From Paenibacillus sp. 19GGS1-52 (lineage in GTDB: Bacteria; Bacillota; Bacilli; Paenibacillales; Paenibacillaceae), in NCBI RefSeq assembly GCF_022369515.1, contig NZ_CP059724.1, positions 6,510,001 to 6,574,000 of the forward strand: a DNA stretch of 64,000 bases, written 5' to 3'. The notes beneath the pieces are model-generated. The model saw only the letters and a list, made by a program, of their open reading frames with translations. It was not told the DNA's origin and made no database searches. Position 1 is the stretch's first letter. Each line of letters begins with the position of its first letter. This document shows, one piece after another, positions 34,112 through 43,023 of the stretch. A program made the translations under genes and the position numbers.

Positions 34112-35278
34112 TTACCCTCTCCCCTCTGAATTCTCCCAGAGGTTCTGTTGCAATGGATTCTGAGCCCGATATGCGGACGGAAGCAGCCCGTACTGCTTCT
34201 GGAACATTTTACTGAAGTATTTCTCATCCTTGAAGCCGACCTGCTGGGCGATACTATAGATGGGTTTGCTGCTCTGCAGTAGCAGTTGGCGTGCCTTGTA
34301 AAGGCGCAGCTCTTTTACATAATCCTGAAAGGCCTTACCGGTAACCCCCTTAAAGCTTTGACTGAAATAGGTCCGGCTCATATTGGCTACATCTGCTACT
34401 TCATTTTGGCTGAAATCAAGTTCTTCTTTGGCGTGCATATATTGAACCGCTTGAAGAATACCATTAACCACTTCCGTGGTATGCTTCTCGCGGAACAGCA
34501 GGTTACCCAGATAATCACGTTCCTCCTGCATTACCAGACGCCAGTCCTTCCAACAACGACTCTGTTCCAAGCGCGAAATCCAGTGCAGTGAACGCTCTAG
34601 GGACAGCAACAGATAACCTGTCTTTAACAGCACGGGATAGACGATATTCTTCAGCAACGGCAGCGATAGCCGGAATAGTGTGGTCTGTTGCATCAATTGC
34701 TCATACTGCTTATTATCATAAATCCATTTCAGATCTTGCCATAATAATTGACAGGCTTCTGCGGAAGACTCCTCCATGATATCCCTCTGTGGAAGTTCCA
34801 CAGTCAAGGAGCCTGAAGGCTCGCCGATAAGATCAAAGAGGGCATCATAAAACGACTTGGATTGCAGTGAAGTTTGTTTTGTCTCTACACGACTGCTGGC
34901 TTTGTTCTGGACACTCATCGCAATTCGTTCCAGAACCTCGTCCATGACATCCGTCTCCAGATCATTTTTAACTACATAATCTATTGCTCCCATCCGGATC
35001 GCCTGCTGGGCAAAGGCAAATTCCTCATGACAGGACAGCACAACAACCAAAGTCGCAGGATAGTGATTCTTCAGTTCCTCCATCAGCTCGAAGCCAGACA
35101 TTTCCGGCATCATCAAATCGGTAAAAACAATATCCGCCGGTTCAACAGCCATACATTCCAGCGCCTTGGACCCATTCATCGCTTCCGATATGACTTTCAT
35201 CCCGTATTTCTCCCAGGGCATCATTGAAATCAAGCCCCGGCGTACCAGCTTCTCATCATCAACAACCAGTACCTTCAT
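34112..35278 (-). CDS. AraC-type response regulator, YesN-like
   Basis: A 388-residue regulator. The receiver domain (1-120) has the acidic pair near residues 8-9 (VDDE) and phospho-acceptor Asp in VFTDLMMPEMSG, and Lys in YVVKND. The C-terminal 100 residues form a double helix-turn-helix of the AraC family (ADVANMSRTYFSQSFKGVTG and IAQQVGFKDEKYFSKMFQKQ). It overlaps the kinase stop by four bases (ATGA), so it is co-translated with it. It is expected to switch on the sugar ABC transporter genes just downstream. Confidence 0.93.
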   Translation of the reverse strand: MKVLVVDDEKLVRRGLISMMPWEKYGMKVISEAMNGSKALECMAVEPADIVFTDLMMPEMSGFELMEELKNHYPATLVVVLSCHEEFAFAQQAIRMGAIDYVVKNDLETDVMDEVLERIAMSVQNKASSRVETKQTSLQSKSFYDALFDLIGEPSGSLTVELPQRDIMEESSAEACQLLWQDLKWIYDNKQYEQLMQQTTLFRLSLPLLKNIVYPVLLKTGYLLLSLERSLHWISRLEQSRCWKDWRLVMQEERDYLGNLLFREKHTTEVVNGILQAVQYMHAKEELDFSQNEVADVANMSRTYFSQSFKGVTGKAFQDYVKELRLYKARQLLLQSSKPIYSIAQQVGFKDEKYFSKMFQKQYGLLPSAYRAQNPLQQNLWENSEGRG

Positions 35279-37005
35279 AATGCCCCATCCTTTCTAGTAT
35301 CCGGTATAGTGATTGAGACCGTGGTCCCGCCCTGCTCCGTGCTGACCATTTCCAGTTTACTGCGCCCCTCAGTGAAGCTGTTCAGACTGCGGATCACATA
35401 ATTAAGCCCTATGCCCATGCCCGATGAATTACGTATTTCCTTCTCTCCATGCAGCATATCTTCAATCTGCGCGTCGGTCATCCCTTTACCGTTATCCCTA
35501 ACCTCGATCTGTATGCTGTCCAGCCTCATCTGTGCACTCACCACAATGACCCCCCCCGTCTCAGGGAGCCCATGGTAAAGAGCATTCTCAACAATAGGCT
35601 GCAATATAAACCGCGGCATAGACACATCCATTATTTCCTGCGGAATCTCGTAACGCACATCAAATTCGTAATCATATCTAATTTTCTGCAATTCCACGTA
35701 GTCTTTTAAAGTCTGTATTTCATCATGAAGCGCCACAATCTTTCCCGATTTAGCCAAATTATATTTCAGAACCTTCGTAAATAGCGACAGGAAACGGTCT
35801 ATTTCGTGCTGTCCATTCATACGGGCCAGCCACTGTGCTGTGTTTACCGTATTATACAGAAAATGAGGGTTAATCTGCGCCATCAGCTTCTCCATCTCAA
35901 TTTCCTGCTGCTCCTTGACCTTGTTCTCTACCTCAACAATCAGTTCCCCGATCTGATGATGCATTCCGTTAAAACGGTCTATGAGATAATCGAATTCCTT
36001 AAGCCCGGTCATGGGCAGGCCCACATGCGCCCGTCGATTCGTCAAATCGCGAATCCCCCGGTGTATTCGCTGCAGCGGGCCAAGCACCACCTTCCAGATC
36101 CGCAGTGCCAGCAGCAAGGAAATCACCAGCGCTAGGCCAGCCACCAGCGAGAAGCCCACTAGCCAGGTCCTGCTCTCACGGTGATAGTCCCGCTTGCTTA
36201 TAAAGACTACCAGATTCCAGCCTTGCTTCGCCGTCTCCTCGAATGCATAATATTCCTTTTGCTGCTGGTTATGGTATACACTCCCTTCCGGGAACCAATC
36301 CGGCTTGTCGCTATATAAAACTACACCATTCTTGTCAGTCAGCAAATGGAACGCATTCATTCCATACTGCTCCATATTCAACACCTGCTGCAGCACCTTC
36401 GAATTCGTCTCCACGTATGCATAAAGGGGGTGTTCCGGATCACCCATCTTGCGGACAATGGAGAATACCGGGGTATCGTTATATTTATATAGAGTTAAAT
36501 GCGGACTATTATAGGTGATGTCCCCCCGGGCAGCCATCACGGGAAGCGCTGTCAATAAAGGCTGTTTGTCTCTTGTAAGGAGTGTTTCGTACATCATGCG
36601 CTCCTTCTTGCTGTCATAATAAAACATTAGGCCCGTATTCAAATTGGAAGCATTCAACAGATTGATATTTCGCTGAATATCAGTATTGAGCTGGGCAGCC
36701 TCAAAGGAATCTGCCGTCTCCAGTAGCTGTTCCATGTCCTGTCCGACGAATCCTTCAAAAGACATCTGCTGCGATACGTCATACAGATTATTCAGGGTAG
36801 ATTCCAGCGTCTGCAGCACTCGCTGCAGATTACCCTCAATTCCTTTTTCAATTTTATTATCCAGAATAGAGGAAATGGAATATAAGGCTAGGGTTCCTGT
36901 CATAATCAGCGGAATCATAGCGCTGGTCAGCAGCGTCCAGTACATTTGGCCTCTCAGCGTATCCCCGCCGAAGGACCTGCGAAGGCTTCCCGTCTTTCTG
37001 TTCAT
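35275..37005 (-). CDS. Sensor histidine kinase, YesM-like
   Basis: A 576-residue kinase with a membrane segment near the N-terminus, an extracellular sensor part, a second membrane segment (about 285-305), a HAMP region, and a His_kinase domain whose phospho-acceptor is in INPHFLYNTVNTAQWL. The HATPase_c motifs VENALYHGL and DNGKGM are intact. This architecture is the YesM type that pairs with YesN-like regulators beside sugar ABC transporters in Paenibacillus. The start at 37005 is the best of several; its binding site is weak. The trigger is probably the imported oligosaccharide. Confidence 0.9.
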   Translation of the reverse strand: MNRKTGSLRRSFGGDTLRGQMYWTLLTSAMIPLIMTGTLALYSISSILDNKIEKGIEGNLQRVLQTLESTLNNLYDVSQQMSFEGFVGQDMEQLLETADSFEAAQLNTDIQRNINLLNASNLNTGLMFYYDSKKERMMYETLLTRDKQPLLTALPVMAARGDITYNSPHLTLYKYNDTPVFSIVRKMGDPEHPLYAYVETNSKVLQQVLNMEQYGMNAFHLLTDKNGVVLYSDKPDWFPEGSVYHNQQQKEYYAFEETAKQGWNLVVFISKRDYHRESRTWLVGFSLVAGLALVISLLLALRIWKVVLGPLQRIHRGIRDLTNRRAHVGLPMTGLKEFDYLIDRFNGMHHQIGELIVEVENKVKEQQEIEMEKLMAQINPHFLYNTVNTAQWLARMNGQHEIDRFLSLFTKVLKYNLAKSGKIVALHDEIQTLKDYVELQKIRYDYEFDVRYEIPQEIMDVSMPRFILQPIVENALYHGLPETGGVIVVSAQMRLDSIQIEVRDNGKGMTDAQIEDMLHGEKEIRNSSGMGIGLNYVIRSLNSFTEGRSKLEMVSTEQGGTTVSITIPDTRKDGAL

Positions 37006-37130
37006 GTCTTCATCCGCTTTCTTGTGGAGGTATGGTATCCAGCCTGTAGTATATATAACATTATATTGGTAAAGCAACAAAAAACGCGGTCTCCGAAAAT
37101 TGGAAAATCCGCGCTAGATATTGTGTTTGT

Positions 37131-37465
37131 TCAATCAACGGTTAAATACACGCTGAAAAAATGGTTTATAAATGTAATATATATAAGATACTCGAAGAGA
37201 TTTTTGTACTTGGTTTGTTTAACTTGGCGGTCATCATAGTCATAAACGAATAGATTTTTTCCACTCACTACCGGCAGTAACAGAATATATAACTGTAAAA
37301 GCAAAATAGCCGCCACCAAAAGCCTCAATAAACTTCTTATAATCTTCTGGTAAGCTAATTTTCAACTGATCTTCTACAGCTTCAAGCTCGGCTGTTGTTC
37401 CAACAGGGTCTGCATCAAGTCCGAACCATATTGGTTGGCCGATGTCCTAATAAATCTTGTTTCAT
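37131..37465 (-). pseudogene. SMI1/KNR4 (SUKH) immunity protein remnant
   Basis: Reading the minus strand, MKQDLLG (ATG 37465) is followed in another frame by DIGQPIWFGLDADPVG and LEAVEDQLKISLPEDYKKFI, the SUKH core motif, then EAFGGGYFAFT. A second frame change occurs at a run of A near GSEWKK. The tail continues as NLFVYDYDDRQ to 37131. Two frameshifts make it a dead gene. SUKH proteins are the commonest immunity proteins of polymorphic toxins, which fits the array to its right. Confidence 0.7.
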
Positions 37466-37542
37466 TTATGACCATTTCTTATGCGTACAGTAATTCGAGA
37501 AATCTTTATACGGGTATTAAGCAGCTTATATGTGTATTGATT

Positions 37543-37575
37543 AAACCTTGAAAGGCATGAAGCCAGTCAAGGTTT
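37543..37575 (-). terminator. Immunity-gene terminator, copy 1
   Basis: AAACCTTGA and TCAAGGTTT bracket AAGGCATGAAGCCAG. The same hairpin with the same inner sequence follows the immunity genes at 42536 and 43662. Confidence 0.75.
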
Positions 37576-37583
37576 ATAATTAT

Positions 37584-37913
37584 TTACATTACATGGATAT
37601 TATCTATTGCAATGCTGTCTTCTTGAGTATTAACAGTTGCCGATAAAGTTAAGTCACTTTTTTGATTATCAAACCACAATTCATATTCAACTACATATTC
37701 GGAAGTGCGTCCAACTTGAATAATGATAGCCGATTTAAAATCCTCTTCAGTAGGAAAGAAGGGCTTTCCTCCATAATCTTCAATTGCAAAGATAATCTCT
37801 TCTTTTGTTAATCTGCCATTCTCACCTCTAGAAACTATCAGGTCATACTCACCATTAACTAATAATGTAACTAATTCATGGAGTTTTATCAGAATCATTT
37901 CTTCATGAGCCAA
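37584..37913 (-). CDS. Putative immunity protein, about 109 residues
   Basis: A small acidic protein with LHELVTLLVNGEYDLIVSRG followed by NGRLTKEEIIFAIEDYGGK, resembling a domain of unknown function often seen beside polymorphic toxins (recalled, not searched). The TTG at 37913 is preferred because AAGGGGGAG lies just upstream; the longer frame to 38063 runs through remnants of another gene. It ends just before the shared terminator hairpin. Its matching toxin is not in the window, so it would be an orphan immunity gene. Confidence 0.6.
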   Translation of the reverse strand: MAHEEMILIKLHELVTLLVNGEYDLIVSRGENGRLTKEEIIFAIEDYGGKPFFPTEEDFKSAIIIQVGRTSEYVVEYELWFDNQKSDLTLSATVNTQEDSIAIDNIHVM

Positions 37914-37956
37914 ACTTATCTCCCCCTTCGATTCCCTTGGCATTCTTGTAACTGTA

Positions 37957-38147
37957 TTAGGTTCCGAGCCAAAATCTTTCATAAAGGTAAGCATATAAAT
38001 TACTATATTGCTTTTTTCCAACACCAAATTTTTGGTCCCAATAAACGAATAGATTGGGTTCACTCAATCCCTCTTCATTTACATGACCATAGCAACCCCC
38101 AGCCCGATTGATTCTTATATTATTCCATTCACTACCGAAAGGAACAT
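37957..38147 (-). pseudogene. C-terminal remnant of a second SUKH-like immunity gene
   Basis: Directly after the stop of the gene at 38148, the minus strand reads VPFGSEWNNIRINRAGG and NLFVYWDQKFGVGKKQYSN to a TAA at 37957. The GSEW...LFVY pattern is shared with the SUKH remnant at 37131-37465. The N-terminal half with the SUKH motif is missing and there is no start codon. Confidence 0.55.
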
Positions 38148-38546
38148 TTACTTATAAAACTCTTCTATCGAGATTACTTCAATAGATTTGCAATAAAAAT
38201 CAATAAATTGAAATCCATCATTTTCACCATATCCGCTGTCATCATGCACATGATAACGCTGGATACTAACCACTCCCTGTTCCTTCATATCATGAATGAT
38301 TAAACCACCTGATAAAGGGAAAGATGTTGCATTTCTAATCGTTAAATCATCTATATCATAGTATCTAAACCTTATTTTGAATGGCTCCTTTGTTTCCAAA
38401 AGGATAACATGAAAGGTGAGATCAAGCGTTCCAAGATAACTGTCCTCATAATCGGTTTCAACATTATATTCAATTTTTACAATTCTCTCGTATACCCACG
38501 TACCACGAAGAGTATTTTTTATCATTTCTATATTTTTTATATGCAT
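38148..38546 (-). CDS. Immunity-like protein, paralogue 1
   Basis: A 132-residue soluble protein related to the one at 43662. Both share HVHDDSGYGENDG followed by F(I)(D/E)FYC and SIE(V/A)(I/V)S(I/L)EEF. The relationship is clear while the N-terminal halves differ a lot. It lies 32 bases downstream of a toxin-tail fragment that matches the C-terminus of the rhs gene at 44080, copying the toxin-immunity order there. It therefore probably protects from a variant of that toxin. Confidence 0.75.
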   Translation of the reverse strand: MHIKNIEMIKNTLRGTWVYERIVKIEYNVETDYEDSYLGTLDLTFHVILLETKEPFKIRFRYYDIDDLTIRNATSFPLSGGLIIHDMKEQGVVSIQRYHVHDDSGYGENDGFQFIDFYCKSIEVISIEEFYK

Positions 38547-38578
38547 TATTTAATACCTCCCGCATCAATCTTTAAAAA

Positions 38579-38754
38579 TTATATTTCTTTAATGCTTTTT
38601 CCTGCATCTTGATAAATGTATTCGTGTAAATGTGGTGGATTAGGATGATGCTTTGCATTACCATGATCGCTATAATCAATCCTGTACGTTTGCTTACCAG
38701 CCTGATCATAAATCACTCGGGAATTTTCGATCTGACCACTTGAACCTAATCGGC
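38579..38754 (-). pseudogene. Displaced RHS toxin C-terminal fragment
   Basis: The frame encodes RLGSSGQIENSRVIYDQAGK and YRIDYSDHGNAKHH, then PHLHEYIYQDA and a stop. It matches residues 584 onward of the rhs product at 44080 but lacks the upstream part of the toxin domain, the rhs core and any start. It is a remnant left when toxin cassettes were exchanged; its immunity gene at 38148 survives. Confidence 0.7.
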
Positions 38755-38783
38755 ATTTTTATTTCCTTTCAACAGAACTGGAT

Positions 38784-38903
38784 TCAGCGGTCCCTTACTT
38801 TACCACCATGCATTCTGCATCTAGCGTTTTTCATTGGCATATTACCACAGCAAGTACCTTGTCGTGTCTTTGCTCCGCATATTGCCGTCTGATCTTTCAT
38901 CAT
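38784..38903 (-). CDS. Small Cys/His protein of the HGGxT type
   Basis: A 39-residue protein with a GAGGAG site before ATG 38903. It contains CGAKTRQGTCC, then CRMHGGK, a layout like the small phage and plasmid proteins that end in HGG(K/A)xTxG and probably bind zinc. It stops soon after HGGK, so the usual tail is missing. It lies downstream of the helix-turn-helix gene remnant at 39000, which also points to a mobile-element origin. Confidence 0.55.
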   Translation of the reverse strand: MMKDQTAICGAKTRQGTCCGNMPMKNARCRMHGGKVRDR

Positions 38904-38999
38904 GGTTGTACTCTCCTCGTTACTTGCATGGAGTTCGTCTGTTTTGTATCCTTCGACAGACTGACCGGCGGTTATCAGGACACAATGTCAGACAAGTCA

Positions 39000-39564
39000 T
39001 TATTGCCCGTTCCCATCGGGCGGAAATCGTTTCACTAATTCCACCTTCAGAAATTGCGCATAGCTGTCCAGTATCTCCTTCTCCGCAAACTTGTCAGTCG
39101 GGAAGCGGAACTCATGTAGCTTTTGCAGTCGGGTGGTAAACGCCTTATACTCGTCACGCTTTACTATCCCTTGCACCCACAGTGTCAACCCTCGTTCGTT
39201 GACTTGCTTCCGCACACCGCCGATAAACTCATATGTTTTCTCGCTCATCAGCAGATATGGATGACAATGGAGGTAATTCGGCAAGTTCTTTGATGTGCCG
39301 CTCAATCGACTTGGAACTGCATCCGACATCATGGGCAATCGTCTCGATTGTGGGATAACACAGCGCCTTATCGCTCATATAAGCGATTAAATCTATCAGG
39401 ATTAATTTCTCATACGCACTCAAGCCGATACACCGTAGAATCTTCAGTGGTGCTTTGATGTAGCCGTTGTGGTGGGACGTGAACTGATTAGCCCGGCTCA
39501 CTTCGTCCATGTACGTATTGGCAGCTTGGCTGCTCTTTTTCAGCCATAAGTCATTCATTTTCAT
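39000..39564 (-). pseudogene. Helix-turn-helix protein, frameshifted, copy 1
   Basis: The gene starts at ATG 39564 behind AAGGAGGAGG and encodes GLSAYEKLILIDLIAYMSDK and a winged-helix segment (TIETIAHDVGCSSKSIERHI) like those of phage or plasmid replication-type regulators. Near 39270 the frame shifts; the second half (SEKTYEFIGGVRKQVNERG to PPDGNGQ) continues in another frame. Its N-terminal part is related to the gene fragment at 41772-42005. Together they show that one mobile segment was copied into the toxin array. Confidence 0.7.
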
Positions 39565-40118
39565 TACCCTCCTCCTTAGTGTCCCGCCGCTCAGCGGCTA
39601 TGAAGTCAGGAAGGCGGCTAGCCTGAACGTATCCTTTACCTGTGTATGTAAACTGCTCGTCAGCAGAGTTCTTTCTTACGCTGTAACAATCGCTTTAATC
39701 GTTAGATGAGTTGCGGACATAATCAAAATTCGATTTAGCCGTCCTTACTATCAATGGTCGTGTCATCTATCTTAGAAGTTGCAATACCTTTTCATCCTCT
39801 CTATCGGGGCGGTATACTTTACAGTTGCGATGGATTTTAGAAAAAACCGCAGAAAACGAAGATAACAAAAAACAGGTCAATCATGGTTGTAACTGACCAT
39901 AATCTACCTGTTCAATGTAACGGAATAGCGTTATTTAGGGTATAAAATTCAAGCATTGATGTACGTACAAACGAAATGGCTAAATCTTCATATAAGTATT
40001 ACATGGGTTAAGTCTGTTATTGGTTGAATGATGGGTTAATTCGGCACTGGGTAGCCCCACAATAATAATTGCACGAAGACAAAAGCAAGACCTAACCACC
40101 ATTTGTGTCATTTACTTC
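39565..40118. repeat. Intergenic repeat, copy 1, between HTH gene and immunity gene
   Basis: No gene is seen. The part 39855-40062 (AAGATAACAAAAAACAGGTC to CACTGGGTAGCC) matches 42280-42488 closely. It contains an inverted pair, ACAGGT and ACCTGT, around TGACCATAATC. A shorter piece of the same repeat, near CTTTATACGGGTATTA, survives at about 37480-37525. These shared stretches are likely recombination tracts for cassette exchange. Confidence 0.7.
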
Positions 40119-40748
40119 TTAACTAAAATATTCATTTACTACCGCAGTTAATTGGTCGTTTCCTAACTCAATGTTAGTCAAATAATAAATGAAATAATCT
40201 TCTACTTCACTTTGTTTGAATAGACTCAGATATTGAAATGCAAGTAGTGTAGTATTGTCTATTCCATAATCATCTTCCAATTTTGTTTTTACATATTGAA
40301 TTACTTGATTAATAAATCTATTGTCTTTTGTCTTAAAAAGAACATTAAGAACGAATGTCATCTCATCCTCGTTCTCTAGTTCAAAAATCTCACGCATCTC
40401 ATTCTCATCTAATTCTTCTTGCAATAGCTCTTCCTTAACCAAATTAAATATTTTCAAAGCCTCTAATTCATCATTATAATAATCTTCCCAAAAACTTAGA
40501 TAAGCAAATTGCTTCGGTAATAAAGCTGCACTATTATTGGGCTTGTTCCACAATATCCAATCAGAATTTACTTTCTCGGATACAATGTCAAATAAAGAGA
40601 CTGAATAAGGCACAACTTGTTTTATATCATTTTCCAATCTATATAGTTCCTCGCCGTTTATGCTTGTTTCCACAGAATAAACCATATATTTTATATTTAT
40701 TGATAGATTCTCTTTTTTCTCTAAATCCTCTTTAAGACGTACTCTCAT
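40119..40748 (-). CDS. Putative immunity protein, 209 residues
   Basis: An acidic, mostly helical protein with no family that I can name. It follows the toxin-bearing frame at 40749 with no gap, exactly where an immunity gene belongs. The composition (Glu/Asp/Leu-rich) is typical of immunity proteins that bind basic toxin domains. It is intact from ATG 40748 to the stop. The pairing with the upstream toxin is inference from position. Confidence 0.65.
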   Translation of the reverse strand: MRVRLKEDLEKKENLSINIKYMVYSVETSINGEELYRLENDIKQVVPYSVSLFDIVSEKVNSDWILWNKPNNSAALLPKQFAYLSFWEDYYNDELEALKIFNLVKEELLQEELDENEMREIFELENEDEMTFVLNVLFKTKDNRFINQVIQYVKTKLEDDYGIDNTTLLAFQYLSLFKQSEVEDYFIYYLTNIELGNDQLTAVVNEYFS

Positions 40749-41525
40749 TTATCTTACTCCTTTAATATTAAAATCGACATCCTGTTCAATTATCCAGAAT
40801 AGGTCGTTTTCATTTGCTCTGAGATTCTTAGGTTTGGATACCTTCAATTTTATATCAAACGGGCTAATTCCTCCTGTTTTCTGATTTTGATAAAAATGAA
40901 CTTCTCCCTTTCCATACGGAGTTTCATACTGTTGCTTTGATGTCATTTTAGCCCAATCTTCTATTTTATTACCGTCACTAGTTAATATCCCTCGAGCCTT
41001 ATCATCCCATAAATCCTCGCCCTTAATGATGACATCGGAGTTAGATAAAACATCTTCTTTAAGAAGTGATTGCTTATACTGTTGATGTTTATAAATGTCA
41101 CTAGCTTCACCCGCCCCCTCAGCATCACTCGCAAAATGCTGCAGGTCCAATTTCAGTCTACCCGGTCTAGGGGCGCTTGTCACAATTTCAGGTACGATAT
41201 CGGCTACCTTACTCGCGGTCGATCCTACTTTAGCAGCATCCGTTGTGACAGTTGCTGCTTCGACTGTTTTTTCGACCTTGGAAGCTGTTGCTACTGCTTT
41301 GAGTTCTCCCGCTCCTACAAAGAACGATCCGATCGTCAGCGCGCTCTCCGTGAAGAATTTCGCTCTGCTTCTTGTATCGGCACTGTCTCCCGTTACATTC
41401 TTGCTCCATTCTGCACTGATCGCTCCACCGATGGCTTTCCCTGTTTCGATCGGGTGGGCGACTGCCTGGCCCAGTCCTTTTACGGTCTCTATCGGATGCG
41501 CTACCGCACTCGCAATTCCCGTCAC
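40749..41525 (-). CDS. Displaced RHS C-terminal toxin cassette, type 2
   Basis: The first 115 residues are almost identical to the pre-toxin region of the rhs gene at 44080 (GIAS.VAHPIETVKGLGQAV through GRLKLDLQHFASDAEG). After this shared boundary the sequence changes to a different tail of about 120 residues (DIYKHQQYKQ... to FNIKGVR), the variable toxin, of no recognised family. Homology to the rhs gene continues upstream to about 41757, but one missing base near 41668 puts a stop in the frame. The listed start is only the first GTG in the open part. On its own it lacks a delivery core. Confidence 0.7.
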   Translation of the reverse strand: MTGIASAVAHPIETVKGLGQAVAHPIETGKAIGGAISAEWSKNVTGDSADTRSRAKFFTESALTIGSFFVGAGELKAVATASKVEKTVEAATVTTDAAKVGSTASKVADIVPEIVTSAPRPGRLKLDLQHFASDAEGAGEASDIYKHQQYKQSLLKEDVLSNSDVIIKGEDLWDDKARGILTSDGNKIEDWAKMTSKQQYETPYGKGEVHFYQNQKTGGISPFDIKLKVSKPKNLRANENDLFWIIEQDVDFNIKGVR

Positions 41526-41757
41526 CGTCGATTTACCGAAACTCCATGCCCCCTCTGCAATCCCTACCGTCTGATTAATGCTTCGGGCGAGTGGCGTGTC
41601 TTGCTTACGCGTGATATCCAGGCCTCTCTTGGCTTCGCTCAGGATATTTTTTGCTGAGGCTACAACTGCTTGGCCGCGTTAACCACTGCTTTGGTCGCAC
41701 TTACAGTAACCGCTTTGGCGGTGCTTACTACGGCTTTCGTCATACTGGACTTATGCT
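41526..41757 (-). pseudogene. Upstream part of displaced RHS core, frameshifted
   Basis: This stretch matches about 44860-45080 in the main rhs gene (DIKRKQDTPLARSINQTVG and the Lys/Ala repeats). A single-base deletion near 41668 changes AAGCTAGTTG to AAGCAGTTG, giving a TAG. The homology stops at 41757, where it is joined to the helix-turn-helix gene fragment. Confidence 0.7.
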
Positions 41758-41771
41758 TGTAGATAATGGTG

Positions 41772-42005
41772 TTACGTCCTCAGAGCCAGGTAGCACTGGC
41801 TCTGGTCGCTTATATACGCGACAATATCGACGAGAATCAGCTTCTCATACGGACTTAAGCCGTAATAGCGATGGATTTTATGCGGCAGGATGGTATATTC
41901 TTTGTGATGTCCTGTAAAGTTGCTCTCTTTGGCAACTTCGTCAATGTACGCATTAGCGGCTTTGTTATTCTTAGTCAACCAGAAGTCGTTGTACTTCGTT
42001 TTCAT
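41772..42005 (-). pseudogene. Helix-turn-helix protein, truncated copy 2
   Basis: Starts at ATG 42005 behind GAAGGAAGGG and encodes a relative of the N-terminal part of the gene at 39564 (AANAYIDEV, YGLSPYEKLILVDIVAYISD). The homology is lost after about 75 residues, before the helix-turn-helix, where rhs core sequence begins. It is a clear breakpoint between the two kinds of segment. Confidence 0.7.
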
Positions 42006-42497
42006 ATGCAATCCCTTCCTTCTTGTGCTGTTATGCCGCCACTGGGTGGCTAGCCTAACACGTATCCTGACCTGTTTATGTAAACTGGTCGTCACCAGAT
42101 TGTTCTTGCACTGTAGTCATCGCGGCAAGTAACCCATTCGTTGCGGACAATTTGCAGATAAGTCCTGACAATATTAATTGTCGTGCTATCCACCCTAGAA
42201 GATGCGATATATTACCTTCTCATCTTCCCTATCGTAGTGGCGAATATTACAGTTGCGATTGATTTCAAAAAACTGTGAGAAAGCGAAGATAACAAAAAAA
42301 CAGGTCAAACATGGTGTTATCTGACCATAATCCACCTGTTTAGTCTATCGCCTTAGCGTTATTAAGGTTACATATTAAAGCATTAATGTGCGTACAAACG
42401 AAATCAGAATTTCTTTATACGGGTATTATATGGGTTAAGTGTGTTATTGGTTGAATGATGGGTTCATTCGGCACTGGGTAGCCCCCACCAAAGAAAA
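42006..42497. repeat. Intergenic repeat, copy 2
   Basis: No gene is seen in this stretch. The part 42280-42488 matches 39855-40062, including the ACAGGTCA...TGACC stem and the TTCGGCACTGGGTAGCC end. The order HTH gene, then this repeat, is the same in both places. Confidence 0.7.
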
Positions 42498-42527
42498 AAC
42501 CTTGAAAGGCATGAAGCCAATCAAGGT
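42498..42527 (-). terminator. Immunity-gene terminator, copy 2
   Basis: ACCTTGA and TCAAGGT around AAGGCATGAAGCCAA, nearly identical to the hairpin at 37543. It directly follows the ankyrin gene. Confidence 0.75.
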
Positions 42528-42535
42528 CTCTAACT

Positions 42536-43000
42536 TTATCTAAAATACTGAGTAACATCATAATTTGAAATTGTTTTGGCTAACTCGATAGGGGACAAAT
42601 CATGATTATTTTTTTTATGTGCGTCTGCACCAAAAGATAACAGAAGTAGAATCACTTCACCTCTCCCCCTCGAATTAAATACTGCACGAAACAAAGGAGT
42701 ATTTCCATGAGAATCCTTCACATCAACATTAGCTTTATTATCTAATAATTGCTTGACAACTTCCGGCAAGTAATTTTGGGAAGCATAATGTAAGGGAGTG
42801 TATCCTAGATTATCTTGTGCATCTACGTTTGCCCCTCTTTCAATTAGAAATTTTGTAATTTCCGTCAAATTATCAATTACTGCATGAATAAGGGCAGTTC
42901 TTCCATCTTCGTCCACGATATTAATATTCTCACCAGATTCAAGTTGTTGTTGTAGTAATTGGATATTTTCAGTTAGTACAGCATCAAAAATTTTCGACAT
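42536..43000 (-). CDS. Ankyrin-repeat immunity protein
   Basis: A 154-residue protein made of about four ankyrin repeats (for example DGRTALIHAVIDN, LGYTPLHYASQN, HGNTPLFRAVFN). It starts 24 bases after the stop of the toxin tail at 43024 and ends at the shared terminator hairpin. Ankyrin proteins are a known class of immunity proteins for nuclease-type polymorphic toxins. It probably neutralises the GH-E-like nuclease tail encoded just before it. The frame is intact. Confidence 0.8.
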   Translation of the reverse strand: MSKIFDAVLTENIQLLQQQLESGENINIVDEDGRTALIHAVIDNLTEITKFLIERGANVDAQDNLGYTPLHYASQNYLPEVVKQLLDNKANVDVKDSHGNTPLFRAVFNSRGRGEVILLLLSFGADAHKKNNHDLSPIELAKTISNYDVTQYFR

Positions 43001-43023
43001 TTTATCTACTCCTTTTTTTGAGT

